Assembly (NCBI GenBank): GCA_964419935.1
Contig: CAYQQJ010000018.1
Span: 12,062-76,061 of the forward strand
Length of the DNA: 64,000 nt
Direction of reading: 5' to 3'
From: CAYQQJ01 sp964419935
GTDB taxonomy: Bacteria; Pseudomonadota; Gammaproteobacteria; Pseudomonadales; Cellvibrionaceae
Of this stretch, positions 24,319 to 33,015 are shown piece by piece (position 1 is the stretch's first letter; each line of letters opens with the position of its first letter). A program made the position numbers and the translations under genes. The notes below the pieces were generated by a model that did not search any database, had not been told where the DNA came from, and saw only the letters and a list, made by a program, of their open reading frames with translations.

Positions 24319-25518
24319 CTAGTCGGCCAATCCATTATCGTCCAACTCAACGACTTGCCACGGCAATCCGTACTGATTCAAATCATCCATGAACGGATCG
24401 GGGTCGAACTGCTCCATGTTCCATACGCCGGGCTTTTTCCATTTACCTTCCAGCATCATTTTGGCACCAATCATGGCAGGCACGCCTGTGGTGTAGGAAA
24501 TGGCCTGGGAGCGCACTTCCTCGTAGCAGGCTTCGTGATCGCAAATATTGTAAATGTAAACGGTTTTTTCCTTACCGTCTTTGATGCCTTTGGCCACGCA
24601 GCCGATACAGGTACGCCCCTTGGTGAGCGGGCCCAGGCTCGCGGGGTCCGGCAGTACCGCTTTCAGGAATTGCAGGGGAACAATTTGCACGCCGTTGTAT
24701 TCCACCGGCTCAATACCGGTCATGCCGACGTTCTGCAGTACTTCCAGGTGTTTCAGGTAGTTCTGCGAAAAGGTCATCCAGAAACGTGCACGTTTGATTT
24801 CCGGAAAATGTCGGGTGATGGATTCCAGTTCTTCGTGGTACATCAGATAAATATCTTTCGGACCTATGCCTTCCGGGAAGTCGAAGCTGTCCTTCACTGA
24901 CAGTGGGTCGGTTTCCCGCCACTGCCCATTTTCCCAGTAACGCCCCTTGGCCGTTACTTCTCGAATATTGATTTCGGGGTTGAAGTTGGTCGCAAATGCC
25001 TGCCCGTGGTCGCCGGCATTGCAATCGATAATATCCAGCTCGTGAATTTCGTCCAGATAATGTTTTTTGATGTAAGCCGTGTACACATTGGTGACACCGG
25101 GATCAAAGCCACTGCCGAGCAGCGCCATGCGGTTGGCCTGAACGAAGCGATCCTGATAGTCCCACTGCCAGGAGTACTCGAACTTGGCTTCATGAGGTGG
25201 CTCATAATTGGCCGTGTCGAGGTAGTCCACGCCGGCAGCCAGACAGGCATCCATGATGTGCAGGTCTTGATAAGGCAGAGCGACATTGATGACCAAATCC
25301 GGCTTTTCCTGCCGGAGCAGAGCGGTGAGTTCCGGCACATTATCGGCATCCACCTGAGCGGTGCGGACTTCCCTGGACAGTTGTGTCGCAATGGCTTTGC
25401 ATTTGGCTTCGGTTCGGCTGGCGAGAATAATTTCATCGAACACATCGGCCAACTGCGCACATTTATGGGCGACGACACTTCCGACACCACCAGCACCAAT
25501 AATCATCACTTTACTCAT
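24319..25518 (-). CDS. carboxynorspermidine/carboxyspermidine synthase (saccharopine dehydrogenase-like)
   Basis: NADPH-dependent enzyme that condenses aspartate semialdehyde with putrescine or 1,3-diaminopropane to give carboxyspermidine or carboxynorspermidine. 399 residues. The N-terminal Rossmann motif is IIGAGGVGSVVAHK (residues 6-19), and the family region DYLDTANYEPPHEAKF and CVAKGIKDGKEKTVYIYN follow. The ATG has a CAGGAG ribosome site. The start codon lies inside the 3' end of speA (8-nt overlap), so the two are translationally coupled. With the decarboxylase downstream this forms the alternative polyamine route used by Vibrio, Campylobacter and others instead of SpeD/SpeE. Confidence 0.93.
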   Translation of the reverse strand: MSKVMIIGAGGVGSVVAHKCAQLADVFDEIILASRTEAKCKAIATQLSREVRTAQVDADNVPELTALLRQEKPDLVINVALPYQDLHIMDACLAAGVDYLDTANYEPPHEAKFEYSWQWDYQDRFVQANRMALLGSGFDPGVTNVYTAYIKKHYLDEIHELDIIDCNAGDHGQAFATNFNPEINIREVTAKGRYWENGQWRETDPLSVKDSFDFPEGIGPKDIYLMYHEELESITRHFPEIKRARFWMTFSQNYLKHLEVLQNVGMTGIEPVEYNGVQIVPLQFLKAVLPDPASLGPLTKGRTCIGCVAKGIKDGKEKTVYIYNICDHEACYEEVRSQAISYTTGVPAMIGAKMMLEGKWKKPGVWNMEQFDPDPFMDDLNQYGLPWQVVELDDNGLAD

Positions 25519-27463
25519 GTGAACTCCTGACTGTTACGGGGTTGTGTTCTTTTTCGTAATAGGTATAGCCACGCATGCTGGCGGAAAACGCTTTCATGAT
25601 GGTCAGCCTTTCAGAGGCGCTGATCTTGCCCTGGCGCACAGCCCGCTCTGCAATTTTGCGGAACCGCTCCGTCAGTACCGGGGGTTGATACTCCACATAG
25701 CTCAAAACGTCGGCAATACTGTCACCTTCAATCTCATTAACGAAGTCATAACTGTTGTCTTCATTGACTCGAATGCTGACGACATTGGTATCGCCAAACA
25801 GATTGTGAAGATCGCCCAATGTCTCTTGATAGGCGCCGACGAGAAAAACACCGATGTAATACTCTTCATTTTCCTTGAGACGGTGTAACGGCAAGGTACG
25901 ACGAACGCCGTCGCGATCGACAAATCGATCAATCTTGCCATCGCAGTCGCAGGTGATGTCGGCGATGATGGCCTGCCGGTCCGGCTTCTCCCCGAGCCTG
26001 TGGATGGGCATGATCGGGAAAACTTGATCGATTGCCCAGATATCCGGCAGGGATTGAAATAGACTGAAGTTTCCGTAGTAGATGTCGGATAGAACCTCTT
26101 TCAGTTTATCCAGTTCCTGAAGGCTGCGCGGTGCATCTTCGGAAAGCGCGAGCAATTCGTGCATGACTTTGAGGAAGATGTTTTCTGCCAGGGACCGGGA
26201 GCGCAGGTTGACTTGGCCCCGTTTGAACAACTCACGGATTTCGTCCCGATAGAATAAGGCGTCGTTGTAGCACTCCTGCAAATTGCGGGTGCTGGCGGCC
26301 GCAAGGACCTCATGCAGGTTGTGAACCAGCGGGTCTTCGTCTTCACCAATGACGTCGGGGAGTGGACCGGGCTCGAAATCCGCTACATCCAGGATATTGA
26401 AGATCAGCACCGACGAGTAGGCCACAGTGGCGCGACCCGACTCGGTAATGATGGTGGGGTGAGGGATCTCACCGGGATCAAGCTTGTCCATGATGACTTC
26501 GACGATATCCGCGCAATATTCATCCAGCGTATAGTTGCGCGAATGCATGTAGTTGCTTTTCGAGCCGTCGTAGTCGACCGCCAAGCCACCACCGAGGTCC
26601 AGGTAGCCCATGCTGGCGCCTTCGTTGACCAAATCCACATAGACCTGGCAGGCTTCCATGACGCCGGAACGGATGTCGCGGATGTTGGGAATCTGCGAGC
26701 CCAGGTGATAATGCAGGAGCTGCAGACAATCCAGCATGCCTTCCTGCTTGAGAATGTCGACCATTGCCACCAGCTGAGCGATGGACAGGCCAAAGATACT
26801 GCGATCACCGCTGGTGGCATTCCAGTGGCCGCCCACCATGGACGCCAGTTTGACACGCACACCGATCAATGGCCGGATGCCCAAGGCGCGGCTGCGCTCC
26901 AGGATGATTGGCAATTCGGTGGGTGTTTCTATTACGAAAAAGAGGCGGTAGCCCATCTTGCAGGCTTGCAACCCCAGGTCGATGAATTCCTCGTCCTTAT
27001 ACCCATTGCAGACGATACAGGCGTCGGGGGATTCCAGATGGGCGAGGGCGACGATGAGCTCGGGCTTCGAACCGGCCTCCAGCCCATGGCCGTATTTCGC
27101 ACCAACCTGGGCAATCTCTTCAATGACGTGACACTGCTGGTTGACTTTGATGGGAAATACGCCGCGGTATTGCCCCTGATAATTGTTGACCTCAATGGCG
27201 TTTCTGAAAGCGTCATTGAGCCGACCAATCTGTTGCTCAAGCAGGTTCTCGAAGCGAACCAGAACCGGCATATCCATGCCACGTTCACGGACATCATTAA
27301 CAATGTCGACCAGCGAGGCGTTACTGGGGCCAATCTTGTTGTCTGCAGCGACAGTGATCTCGCCCTTGTCAGACACGCCGAAGTAACCAGCGCCCCAATC
27401 GTTGATGCCATAGAGCTCAGCGGAATTCGTGACGGACCAGCCGTCGTCAACGGATTTATTCAA
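25511..27463 (-). CDS. speA: biosynthetic arginine decarboxylase
   Basis: PLP enzyme converting L-arginine to agmatine, the first step to putrescine. 650 residues (658 in E. coli). The PLP lysine lies in YRGVFPIKVNQQ near residue 99. The GLEAGSKPELIVAL, HYHLGSQI and GGGLAVDYDGS (glycine loop) motifs and the C-terminal catalytic region are intact. Start is a TTG (MNKSVDDG) with GGGTGA upstream; no better in-frame codon precedes. It leads the operon with carboxynorspermidine synthase. Agmatine ureohydrolase or agmatine deiminase, needed to reach putrescine, is not in the window. Confidence 0.95.
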   Translation of the reverse strand: MNKSVDDGWSVTNSAELYGINDWGAGYFGVSDKGEITVAADNKIGPSNASLVDIVNDVRERGMDMPVLVRFENLLEQQIGRLNDAFRNAIEVNNYQGQYRGVFPIKVNQQCHVIEEIAQVGAKYGHGLEAGSKPELIVALAHLESPDACIVCNGYKDEEFIDLGLQACKMGYRLFFVIETPTELPIILERSRALGIRPLIGVRVKLASMVGGHWNATSGDRSIFGLSIAQLVAMVDILKQEGMLDCLQLLHYHLGSQIPNIRDIRSGVMEACQVYVDLVNEGASMGYLDLGGGLAVDYDGSKSNYMHSRNYTLDEYCADIVEVIMDKLDPGEIPHPTIITESGRATVAYSSVLIFNILDVADFEPGPLPDVIGEDEDPLVHNLHEVLAAASTRNLQECYNDALFYRDEIRELFKRGQVNLRSRSLAENIFLKVMHELLALSEDAPRSLQELDKLKEVLSDIYYGNFSLFQSLPDIWAIDQVFPIMPIHRLGEKPDRQAIIADITCDCDGKIDRFVDRDGVRRTLPLHRLKENEEYYIGVFLVGAYQETLGDLHNLFGDTNVVSIRVNEDNSYDFVNEIEGDSIADVLSYVEYQPPVLTERFRKIAERAVRQGKISASERLTIMKAFSASMRGYTYYEKEHNPVTVRSSHE

Positions 27464-27731
27464 TAGTTTGTCACCCAGAAATCATTGCAGAAATTGGACT
27501 GCCCGGTGATGAAGGGACAGCGGCCGGAGATGGCGCGCACTATCTCAGATTTGGCGATGTTTTGCTAGAGTGAAGGGTGCCGGAAGCGGCCGTAGGGCAG
27601 TGGTTCTGGATCAAAAAAGGGCATGTACGGCCGCAGTGTCAAAATAGCTGATAGATGACCCCGTGGCAGCGGCGGCCAATGCCAGGGGTCTTGCCGCCAA
27701 TTCCACTGAGTTGGCGGCGTTTGGAGGAGGC

Positions 27732-28049
27732 CTAGTGCTGAATTGCTCGCAGCTTGGCACTGCGCTGCTTGAGTTTGCGTTCGGCGGCCGCGAAGGCTTC
27801 GCGGACAGCAACGTGGACCGAGGGGTCGTCCTGGGTCACCGCCACTGGCGCACCTTTGACGTCCAGTTCAATGGTCGCGCGGAACATCTTGCCTTTGTGC
27901 TGGCGCTTATGAGGGCTGTCGAGGGTGACGCGGCTGTGGATGATAGCGTTGCTGAAGCGATTCAGCTTGTTGAGTTTCTTGTCAATGACATCGTTCAAAG
28001 TGGGAGACGAGTGCAGGTCTCTGTAGACAACATCTGCGTTTGACTTCAT
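27732..28049 (-). CDS. ribosome hibernation promoting factor (short HPF/RaiA family)
   Basis: Binds the 30S mRNA/tRNA channel in stationary phase and supports 100S dimers or inactivates 70S ribosomes. 105 residues starting at MKSNADVVYRDL. This ATG has a GGAGG ribosome site at 7-nt spacing, while the ATG 15 nt upstream overlaps the site itself. Short-form HPF: the beta-alpha-beta domain has DVIDKKLNKLNRF and AATIELDV-like strands (FRATIELDVKGAPVAVTQ). It has a basic tail and no C-terminal dimerisation domain. It stands alone rather than beside rpoN, where hpf usually lies in this class. Confidence 0.9.
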   Translation of the reverse strand: MKSNADVVYRDLHSSPTLNDVIDKKLNKLNRFSNAIIHSRVTLDSPHKRQHKGKMFRATIELDVKGAPVAVTQDDPSVHVAVREAFAAAERKLKQRSAKLRAIQH

Positions 28050-28353
28050 TTGGCGAACCTCCATTTGATGTTTATAGGAAGGAAAGAACGCGATACCTTC
28101 CCCTTAACTATTGGCTGAAGTCGAGCAAAACACAAGGCCTAACTTAATAACATTCGTTTATTGGAACACGGTTTTTAATAGCCATTGTGTAAGTGGCCAT
28201 CCTCGTGGTGGCTCTACCGAGATAACCGGCGTTTCGGTGCCCGTCGGGGGGCGTTCTCGGCAGTTGCTTTGCCGTGCCATGTCACAGAGGAACCTGCGCG
28301 GTAGTTCGCATTGGAAATTGGTTCTGGTCCCGCAAAAAATTTTTAAAAAAGAA

Positions 28354-28381
28354 CTTGAAATGTGATTTCGCAACCCGATAT
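28354..28381 (+). promoter_or_regulatory. sigma-32 (heat-shock) promoter of hsp20
   Basis: CTTGAAA and CCCGATAT separated by 13 bp, matching the RpoH consensus CTTGAAA-(11-16)-CCCCATNT with one or two differences. It predicts a start near 28390 and a leader of about 190 nt. The 300 nt before it, back to hpf, hold no gene that I can see. Confidence 0.8.
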
Positions 28382-28454
28382 TAGAACCTGTACCGCCTTG
28401 TACGAGTTCTTGCAAAAGTATTAGCGGCAGACCTTGTAATTAAGGTTGGTACAT

Positions 28455-28583
28455 CAGCCGGCTTTGCGATAAAGCGGCTGACAGCCTGATGTGCATTTAT
28501 TGATGCAGTATTGGGTTTTTCAATGGCTCGATCAATTGATGGGCCCACTTAAACATGTTGCTCTAAATGAGGATATGACAATG
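28455..28583 (+). promoter_or_regulatory. ROSE-like RNA thermometer in the hsp20 leader
   Basis: Upstream hairpin CAGCCG-G-CTTT/AAAG-CGGCTG (28455-28480). Next to the gene, CATGTTGCTC (28554-28563) pairs with GAGGATATG (28569-28577), burying the GAGG ribosome site. The TTGCT opposite the Shine-Dalgarno sequence, with an unpaired G, is the hallmark of ROSE elements of small heat-shock genes. Confidence 0.65.
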
Positions 28584-29042
28584 CGTGATTTTGACTTTGC
28601 TCCACTGTACCGTTCCGCAATCGGCTTTGACCGTATGGCCAACCTGCTCGATTCCATTACCCGGTCGGAACAGACACAACCTTCCTATCCGCCCTACAAC
28701 ATCGAATTGACCGGTGACGATCAATACCGTATCTCGATGGCTGTGGCAGGGTTTGATCAGTCAGAACTGGATATTCAGGTACACGAGAATACGCTGACGG
28801 TTACCGGCAAGAAGTCGGAGGATAAGGAACAGAAAAAATTCCTTCATCAGGGGATTGCCGCTCGCAACTTCGAACGGCGGTTTCAGCTGGCAGAATATGT
28901 TGAAGTGAAGTCGGCCTCTGTTGATAATGGCTTGCTGCATATTGATTTGCTTCGTGAAGTACCGGAAGCCAAAAAGCCGAAGACCATCGCCATTACCAAA
29001 ACGGCGGAGCGGCCTAAGCTGACACAGGCGAATGTCGCTTAA
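28581..29042 (+). CDS. small heat shock protein, Hsp20/IbpA family
   Basis: ATP-independent chaperone that binds unfolding proteins and forms large oligomers. 153 residues from the ATG giving MRDFDFAPLYRSAIGFDRM, which aligns with E. coli IbpA (MRNFDLSPLYRSAIGFDRL). Another ATG two codons upstream is too near the ribosome site. The alpha-crystallin domain spans about residues 38-130 (YNIELTGDDQYRISMAVAGF to GLLHIDLLREVPE). The tail is Lys-rich and lacks a clear IXI motif beyond TIAITK. Heat control is expected at two levels: sigma-32-type promoter and ROSE-like leader. A terminator follows. Confidence 0.95.
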   Translation: MRDFDFAPLYRSAIGFDRMANLLDSITRSEQTQPSYPPYNIELTGDDQYRISMAVAGFDQSELDIQVHENTLTVTGKKSEDKEQKKFLHQGIAARNFERRFQLAEYVEVKSASVDNGLLHIDLLREVPEAKKPKTIAITKTAERPKLTQANVA

Positions 29043-29094
29043 CTGATCCTGACAATTCTGACAACGAATAGGGCGATAATTTGTCGCCTAACCG

Positions 29095-29121
29095 AAAGGC
29101 CAGCGTTTTGCTGGCCTTTTT
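29095..29121 (+). terminator. intrinsic terminator of hsp20
   Basis: AAAGGCCAGC pairs with GCTGGCCTTT across GTTTT, with five T residues at the end. A small AGGGCGA/TCGCCT hairpin precedes it. Confidence 0.88.
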
Positions 29122-29139
29122 GGTTTATGGAATTAACCC

Positions 29140-29805
29140 ATGAATAAAAGCCGTAGTGAACACAGAGACGCCTGCCCCTTATGTTGTTCCATCGAAATTG
29201 AGTTTTATCATCAGGATAAGCGGCGAACTTATTTGCAATGCTTGCGCTGCGACTTGGTGTTTGTTCCAGAGCAGTTCCACCTCTCAGAAGAAGGCGAGAA
29301 AGCGGAGTATCTTCTCCATCAGAATGATCCGCGGGATGTCGGTTACCGGCAGTTTTTGCAGCGATTGGCTGACCCCTTGTTGCAGCGTCTTTCAAAGCCG
29401 AGCCGCGGCCTCGATTTTGGTTGCGGACCTGGCCCAACCCTGCACCTTATGCTGCAGGGGGGCGGCCATACCCTTGCCGTCTATGACAAGTTCTTTGCCA
29501 ATGATGTTACGGTGCTTGAACAGGATTATGAATTTATCACCGCAACCGAAGTGGTGGAACACCTGAGCGACCCCGGCGGCACTCTGTCATTATTGTGGAA
29601 GCTATTGCTGCCGCGCGGGTTTCTGGCGTTGATGACGAAGCGCGTTACTGACAAAGAAGCCTTCTCCCGTTGGCACTACAAAAATGATCCGACACACATC
29701 GCGTTTTTCAGTGAATCCACCTTTTTATGGTTGGCTGATCAATGGCAAGCTGAATGTGATTTTTATGGCAGTGATGTGGTGATTTTTCGGAAGGTGGGGA
29801 AGTAA
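29140..29805 (+). CDS. class I SAM-dependent methyltransferase with N-terminal zinc ribbon
   Basis: 221 residues. The N-terminus has two CxxC pairs (CPLC near residue 13, CLRC near residue 32), a zinc-ribbon-like module. A methyltransferase domain follows, with the SAM loop LDFGCGPGPTL near residues 90-100, the acidic VYDKFF strand end, ITATEVVEHL (motif II region) and LLPRGFLALMTK. The HYKNDPTHIAFFSEST motif near residue 180 is typical of the Methyltransf_23 proteins. The substrate is unknown; relatives act on ubiquinone-like, tRNA or sugar targets. It begins 18 nt after the hsp20 terminator. Its stop codon is followed directly by AAGCT heptad repeats. Confidence 0.8.
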   Translation: MNKSRSEHRDACPLCCSIEIEFYHQDKRRTYLQCLRCDLVFVPEQFHLSEEGEKAEYLLHQNDPRDVGYRQFLQRLADPLLQRLSKPSRGLDFGCGPGPTLHLMLQGGGHTLAVYDKFFANDVTVLEQDYEFITATEVVEHLSDPGGTLSLLWKLLLPRGFLALMTKRVTDKEAFSRWHYKNDPTHIAFFSESTFLWLADQWQAECDFYGSDVVIFRKVGK

Positions 29806-29840
29806 AAGCTGCAAGCCTCAAGCTACAAGCTTTAAGCTAA
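29806..29840. repeat. five-copy AAGCT heptad array
   Basis: Five tandem 7-mers (AAGCTGC, AAGCCTC, AAGCTAC, AAGCTTT, AAGCTAA) start at the base after the methyltransferase stop codon. They belong to the same family as the array next to ppnP. Confidence 0.7.
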
Positions 29841-29910
29841 AACCAGAAGGACTCAAATGGCTGAATGCACAACTATAGCGCACACACTTCGTTTCTCTTT
29901 TGAGTTTTAT

Positions 29911-30903
29911 CTACAAACTAAACATTTTTGCGCGCACTGTGGTTCGATATTGACTTGGGGTGACGCTCAGCAACCGCTTGAATAATCGTGTGAAATGCGC
30001 CAGGTCTTGGTAGCCGACGCGATAGGCGATTTCGCCTATCGACAAGTTGGATGTTTGCAGCAGGTCTTTAGCCGTCTGTATGCGCGCGTCGTGTAGGTAC
30101 TGAAGGGGCGTTTGTCCCGTTGCGGCTTTGAACCGCCGGTTGAATGAACGCACGCTCATGCCGAAGATTTCCGCAACGTCCGCTAACCGAATTTCCTGGG
30201 AAAAATGTTCCTGTAACCAGACTTGGGCGCGAATGATGTCCTCGTCGGGGTGGGCAACTGCATGGCCGTTGGACGATTCCGAGTTGGCATAGGTCTTTCG
30301 TATCTCGTGGAAGAAATGCCGCTCCACGTGGCGGGAGATAGTCGCGGTGAAAAACCGTTGGATGAAATGAATGGTCAAATCCGCCAGGGAATTCACGCTA
30401 CCTGTGCAATAAATGTTGCCGGCTTGAGTAATGAAATATTGCCGTTTGAGCAACACCTTGGGGTAGCGCTTCTGAAACTGGTTGAAGTAGTGCCAATGAG
30501 TGGTTGCTGCCTTATTGTCAAGCAAGCCAGCCTCCGCCATAAAGCAACACCCAGTGCCGACCCCCGCTATGGTATTGCCGAGCTCACACTGTTGTTGCAG
30601 CCAGGCAAGTGCGCGCTGGTTGCGGCGTATTATCGGCTGAGGGTTGCGCCACAGAGCGGGAATATAGGTAATGTCGGAATGGGTGATGTCCGTTAGTGCG
30701 CAGTCTGGCTGGAGCTGGATGCCGGTATTGGTGGTTACGGCTTCGCCATCGACAGAGGCCAGCAGTACCTTCAGCTCTGGCGCGGTTGCTTTTTTGCTGC
30801 TGGCGGCTCGGGCGAGGGTTTGTGCGGCCTTGAGCTGTTCCAGTGGGAGGGTCACGCTGGTCGCCAGCATCTGGTCGCAAATAAGGAAGGTTACACAGAA
30901 CAT
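29911..30903 (-). CDS. GlxA-family transcriptional regulator (DJ-1/PfpI domain plus AraC HTH)
   Basis: 330-residue regulator. The N-terminal DJ-1/PfpI amidase-like domain spans about residues 1-185, with a cysteine at the elbow (AGVGTGCCFMAEAGLL). The C-terminal AraC/XylS double helix-turn-helix spans about 225-325 (RLADVAEIFGMSVRSFNRRF and ISIGEIAYRVGYQDLAHFTRLF-like second HTH). The C-terminal signature GYxDxxHFxRxFKR is well conserved. In characterised relatives these proteins respond to quaternary amines, arginine or glycolate; the ligand here is unknown. It is divergent from fabY with 162 nt between starts, so an effect on fabY is possible but untested. Confidence 0.9.
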   Translation of the reverse strand: MFCVTFLICDQMLATSVTLPLEQLKAAQTLARAASSKKATAPELKVLLASVDGEAVTTNTGIQLQPDCALTDITHSDITYIPALWRNPQPIIRRNQRALAWLQQQCELGNTIAGVGTGCCFMAEAGLLDNKAATTHWHYFNQFQKRYPKVLLKRQYFITQAGNIYCTGSVNSLADLTIHFIQRFFTATISRHVERHFFHEIRKTYANSESSNGHAVAHPDEDIIRAQVWLQEHFSQEIRLADVAEIFGMSVRSFNRRFKAATGQTPLQYLHDARIQTAKDLLQTSNLSIGEIAYRVGYQDLAHFTRLFKRLLSVTPSQYRTTVRAKMFSL

Positions 30904-31065
30904 GAGTCGACTCCCCAGCCTTTAGCTGTTTTATGTCAAACCACGGGTGTGGCCAGAATAGCACTGTTTGCTGTCCAGTATGGCCTGCGCTGAGGCTGAT
31001 AATCAACTCTAAAATTGCCGCATGTCAATTTCCAACCTGTTATTACTACTGGATGAGTATTACGA

Positions 31066-32994
31066 GTGAATACAACGAAAAGTTTACCTGTCATTGTCGG
31101 TTTTGGTGGATACAACGCCGCTGGTCGCAGTTCATCACACCAAGGCTACAAGCGGATGATTCTCGAGAGCCTCAGTTCGGCAGATCGCAGAGATACCTTG
31201 CAAGGGCTGGCAAGCCTGATGGGGTTGGTCTCCTGGAAAGATGGGCAATGCACTCGCGCAGGCACTAATGCGGAAGGTACTGCGGTTGGTGCAGATGGCA
31301 TTGGCGACGATCTTGTCGAGCAGGTGCTGCAAGGTACATTGGTCCGCCGTATTGAGGCGCAGCACTTTGATGTGGACAAGGTGCCAGTGAAACGGCCTCT
31401 GCATCTGTCCGGCAGCGATCAGCAGCCCATCTCTTTCTGTCTTCCTCTGAAGCAAGTGCCGGACCCGGTGCCAGAGGGATGGCAGGTTTCACCGATGAGT
31501 TCGGATCAAGTGCAGGTGACGATTCACGGACCTCAGGAGCTGCATGTGGATGCCACCCAGTCCATGCCGGTACAGGCCGCCGGCCAGCTGCCGACAGGCT
31601 TTGACCCCGGCGAACATTACCGTTCGCTGTTTCATCCGCGCGGCTTGCAGTTGGCGGTGCTGGGTGCATCAGATGCCTTGCGTTCCGTAGGTATCGAGTG
31701 GCAGCAGATTGTGGATCGGGTGCGCCCAGACGAGATTGGTGTCTACAGCAGCAGTGTTATGGCGCAGCTGGATGGCTCCGGCTATGGCGGAATGATGCAG
31801 GCTCGCTTGAAAGGCTCCCGGGTCTCGTCGAAACAGCTGGCGCTCGGCTTGAACACCATGCCTGCGGACTTCGTGAACGCGTACGTGCTCGGTAGCCTGG
31901 GTTCCACAGGCGGCATGACCGGTGCCTGTGCGACGTTTTTGTACAACTTGAGAGAAGGTGTCGACGATATTCGCAGTGGGCGGCGTCGGGTCGTATTTGT
32001 AGGCAGTAGCGAAGCCCCAATTCTGCCTGAAGTCATTGACGGCTATGCCGCCATGGGTGCGCTGGCGACTGATGCGAATCTGTCCAAGCTTGATGGCGGT
32101 GTTATCGATTATCGGCGCGCCAGTCGCCCGTTCGGACAAAACTGCGGTTTTACCCTGGCAGAATCCGGGCAGTACATCGTCCTGATGGATGACGCTCTGG
32201 CAGTAGAAATGGGGGCTGAAATCTATGGCGCGGTACCCGGCGTGTATGTCAACGCAGACGGTTTCAAGAAGTCAATATCTGCTCCCGGCCCCGGTAATTA
32301 CCTGACCATGGCCAAAGCGGTAGGGCTGGCAAGAGCGCTGTTGGGTGATCAGGCGGTACAGCAGCACAGTTTCGTTCAGGCTCACGGCTCGAGTACTCCG
32401 CAAAACCGAGTGACGGAATCGCGTATCTTTGATCAGGTGGCCCGGGCGTTTGGCATCAAATCCTGGCCGGTTGCTGCGGTTAAAGCGTACCTGGGACACT
32501 CTCTGGGCCCTGCCAGTGGCGATCAGATGGCGGCCACTCTGGGAGTGTTCAAGTACGGAATATTGCCGGGTATCAAAACCATCGACGGCGTGGCTGAGGA
32601 CGTTTATAGCGACCGGTTGTTGCTGTCCACCGGGGACCTGGATCTCGCTCAGGACCGAGGTGAGGTGCAGGTGGCATTCCTGAACTCGAAAGGCTTTGGT
32701 GGTAATAACGCAACCGCGACAGTCCTGGCTCCCCAGGTGGCGGAAAACTGGTTGGCTAAACGCCACGGCGCATCGCAATGGTCACAGTACCAGAGCCGAC
32801 GGGAATCCGTGCGCGAAGCCAGTGCAGCCTACGCGACGGCTGCTGATCGCGGCGAAGTCGCGGCGATCTACGAATTTGGTACGGGTGTAGTAGACGAATC
32901 CGCCCTGGATATGAATGGTAACAGCCTGAGTATCCCCGGCCACGCGCAGAGCGTGTTGTTGGGTGATGACGAAGGCTATGGGGACATGCGTTGA
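31066..32994 (+). CDS. fabY: beta-ketoacyl-ACP synthase FabY (initiating)
   Basis: Condensing enzyme that starts fatty acid synthesis from acetyl-CoA and malonyl-ACP, replacing FabH in Pseudomonas aeruginosa. 642 residues (634 there), and the start matches closely (LPVIVGFGGYNAAGRSS). The thiolase-fold triad is Cys288 in GACATFLYN, His440 in AHGSSTPQNRV and His478 in YLGHSLGPASGD. Start is GTG with GGATGAG 8 nt upstream. The downstream XRE-cupin regulator begins 21 nt after the stop, so they are probably one operon. Consistent with this role, fabH is missing from the plsX-fabD-fabG-acpP cluster at the right end of the window. Confidence 0.94.
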   Translation: MNTTKSLPVIVGFGGYNAAGRSSSHQGYKRMILESLSSADRRDTLQGLASLMGLVSWKDGQCTRAGTNAEGTAVGADGIGDDLVEQVLQGTLVRRIEAQHFDVDKVPVKRPLHLSGSDQQPISFCLPLKQVPDPVPEGWQVSPMSSDQVQVTIHGPQELHVDATQSMPVQAAGQLPTGFDPGEHYRSLFHPRGLQLAVLGASDALRSVGIEWQQIVDRVRPDEIGVYSSSVMAQLDGSGYGGMMQARLKGSRVSSKQLALGLNTMPADFVNAYVLGSLGSTGGMTGACATFLYNLREGVDDIRSGRRRVVFVGSSEAPILPEVIDGYAAMGALATDANLSKLDGGVIDYRRASRPFGQNCGFTLAESGQYIVLMDDALAVEMGAEIYGAVPGVYVNADGFKKSISAPGPGNYLTMAKAVGLARALLGDQAVQQHSFVQAHGSSTPQNRVTESRIFDQVARAFGIKSWPVAAVKAYLGHSLGPASGDQMAATLGVFKYGILPGIKTIDGVAEDVYSDRLLLSTGDLDLAQDRGEVQVAFLNSKGFGGNNATATVLAPQVAENWLAKRHGASQWSQYQSRRESVREASAAYATAADRGEVAAIYEFGTGVVDESALDMNGNSLSIPGHAQSVLLGDDEGYGDMR

Positions 32995-33015
32995 TGCGAG
33001 CTGAGGAAGGCTGCG

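Noticed and set aside
26312..27466. 384-codon open frame on the plus strand across speA
   Set aside because: Shadow of the speA codons; composition and residues follow the complementary strand, and speA is intact.
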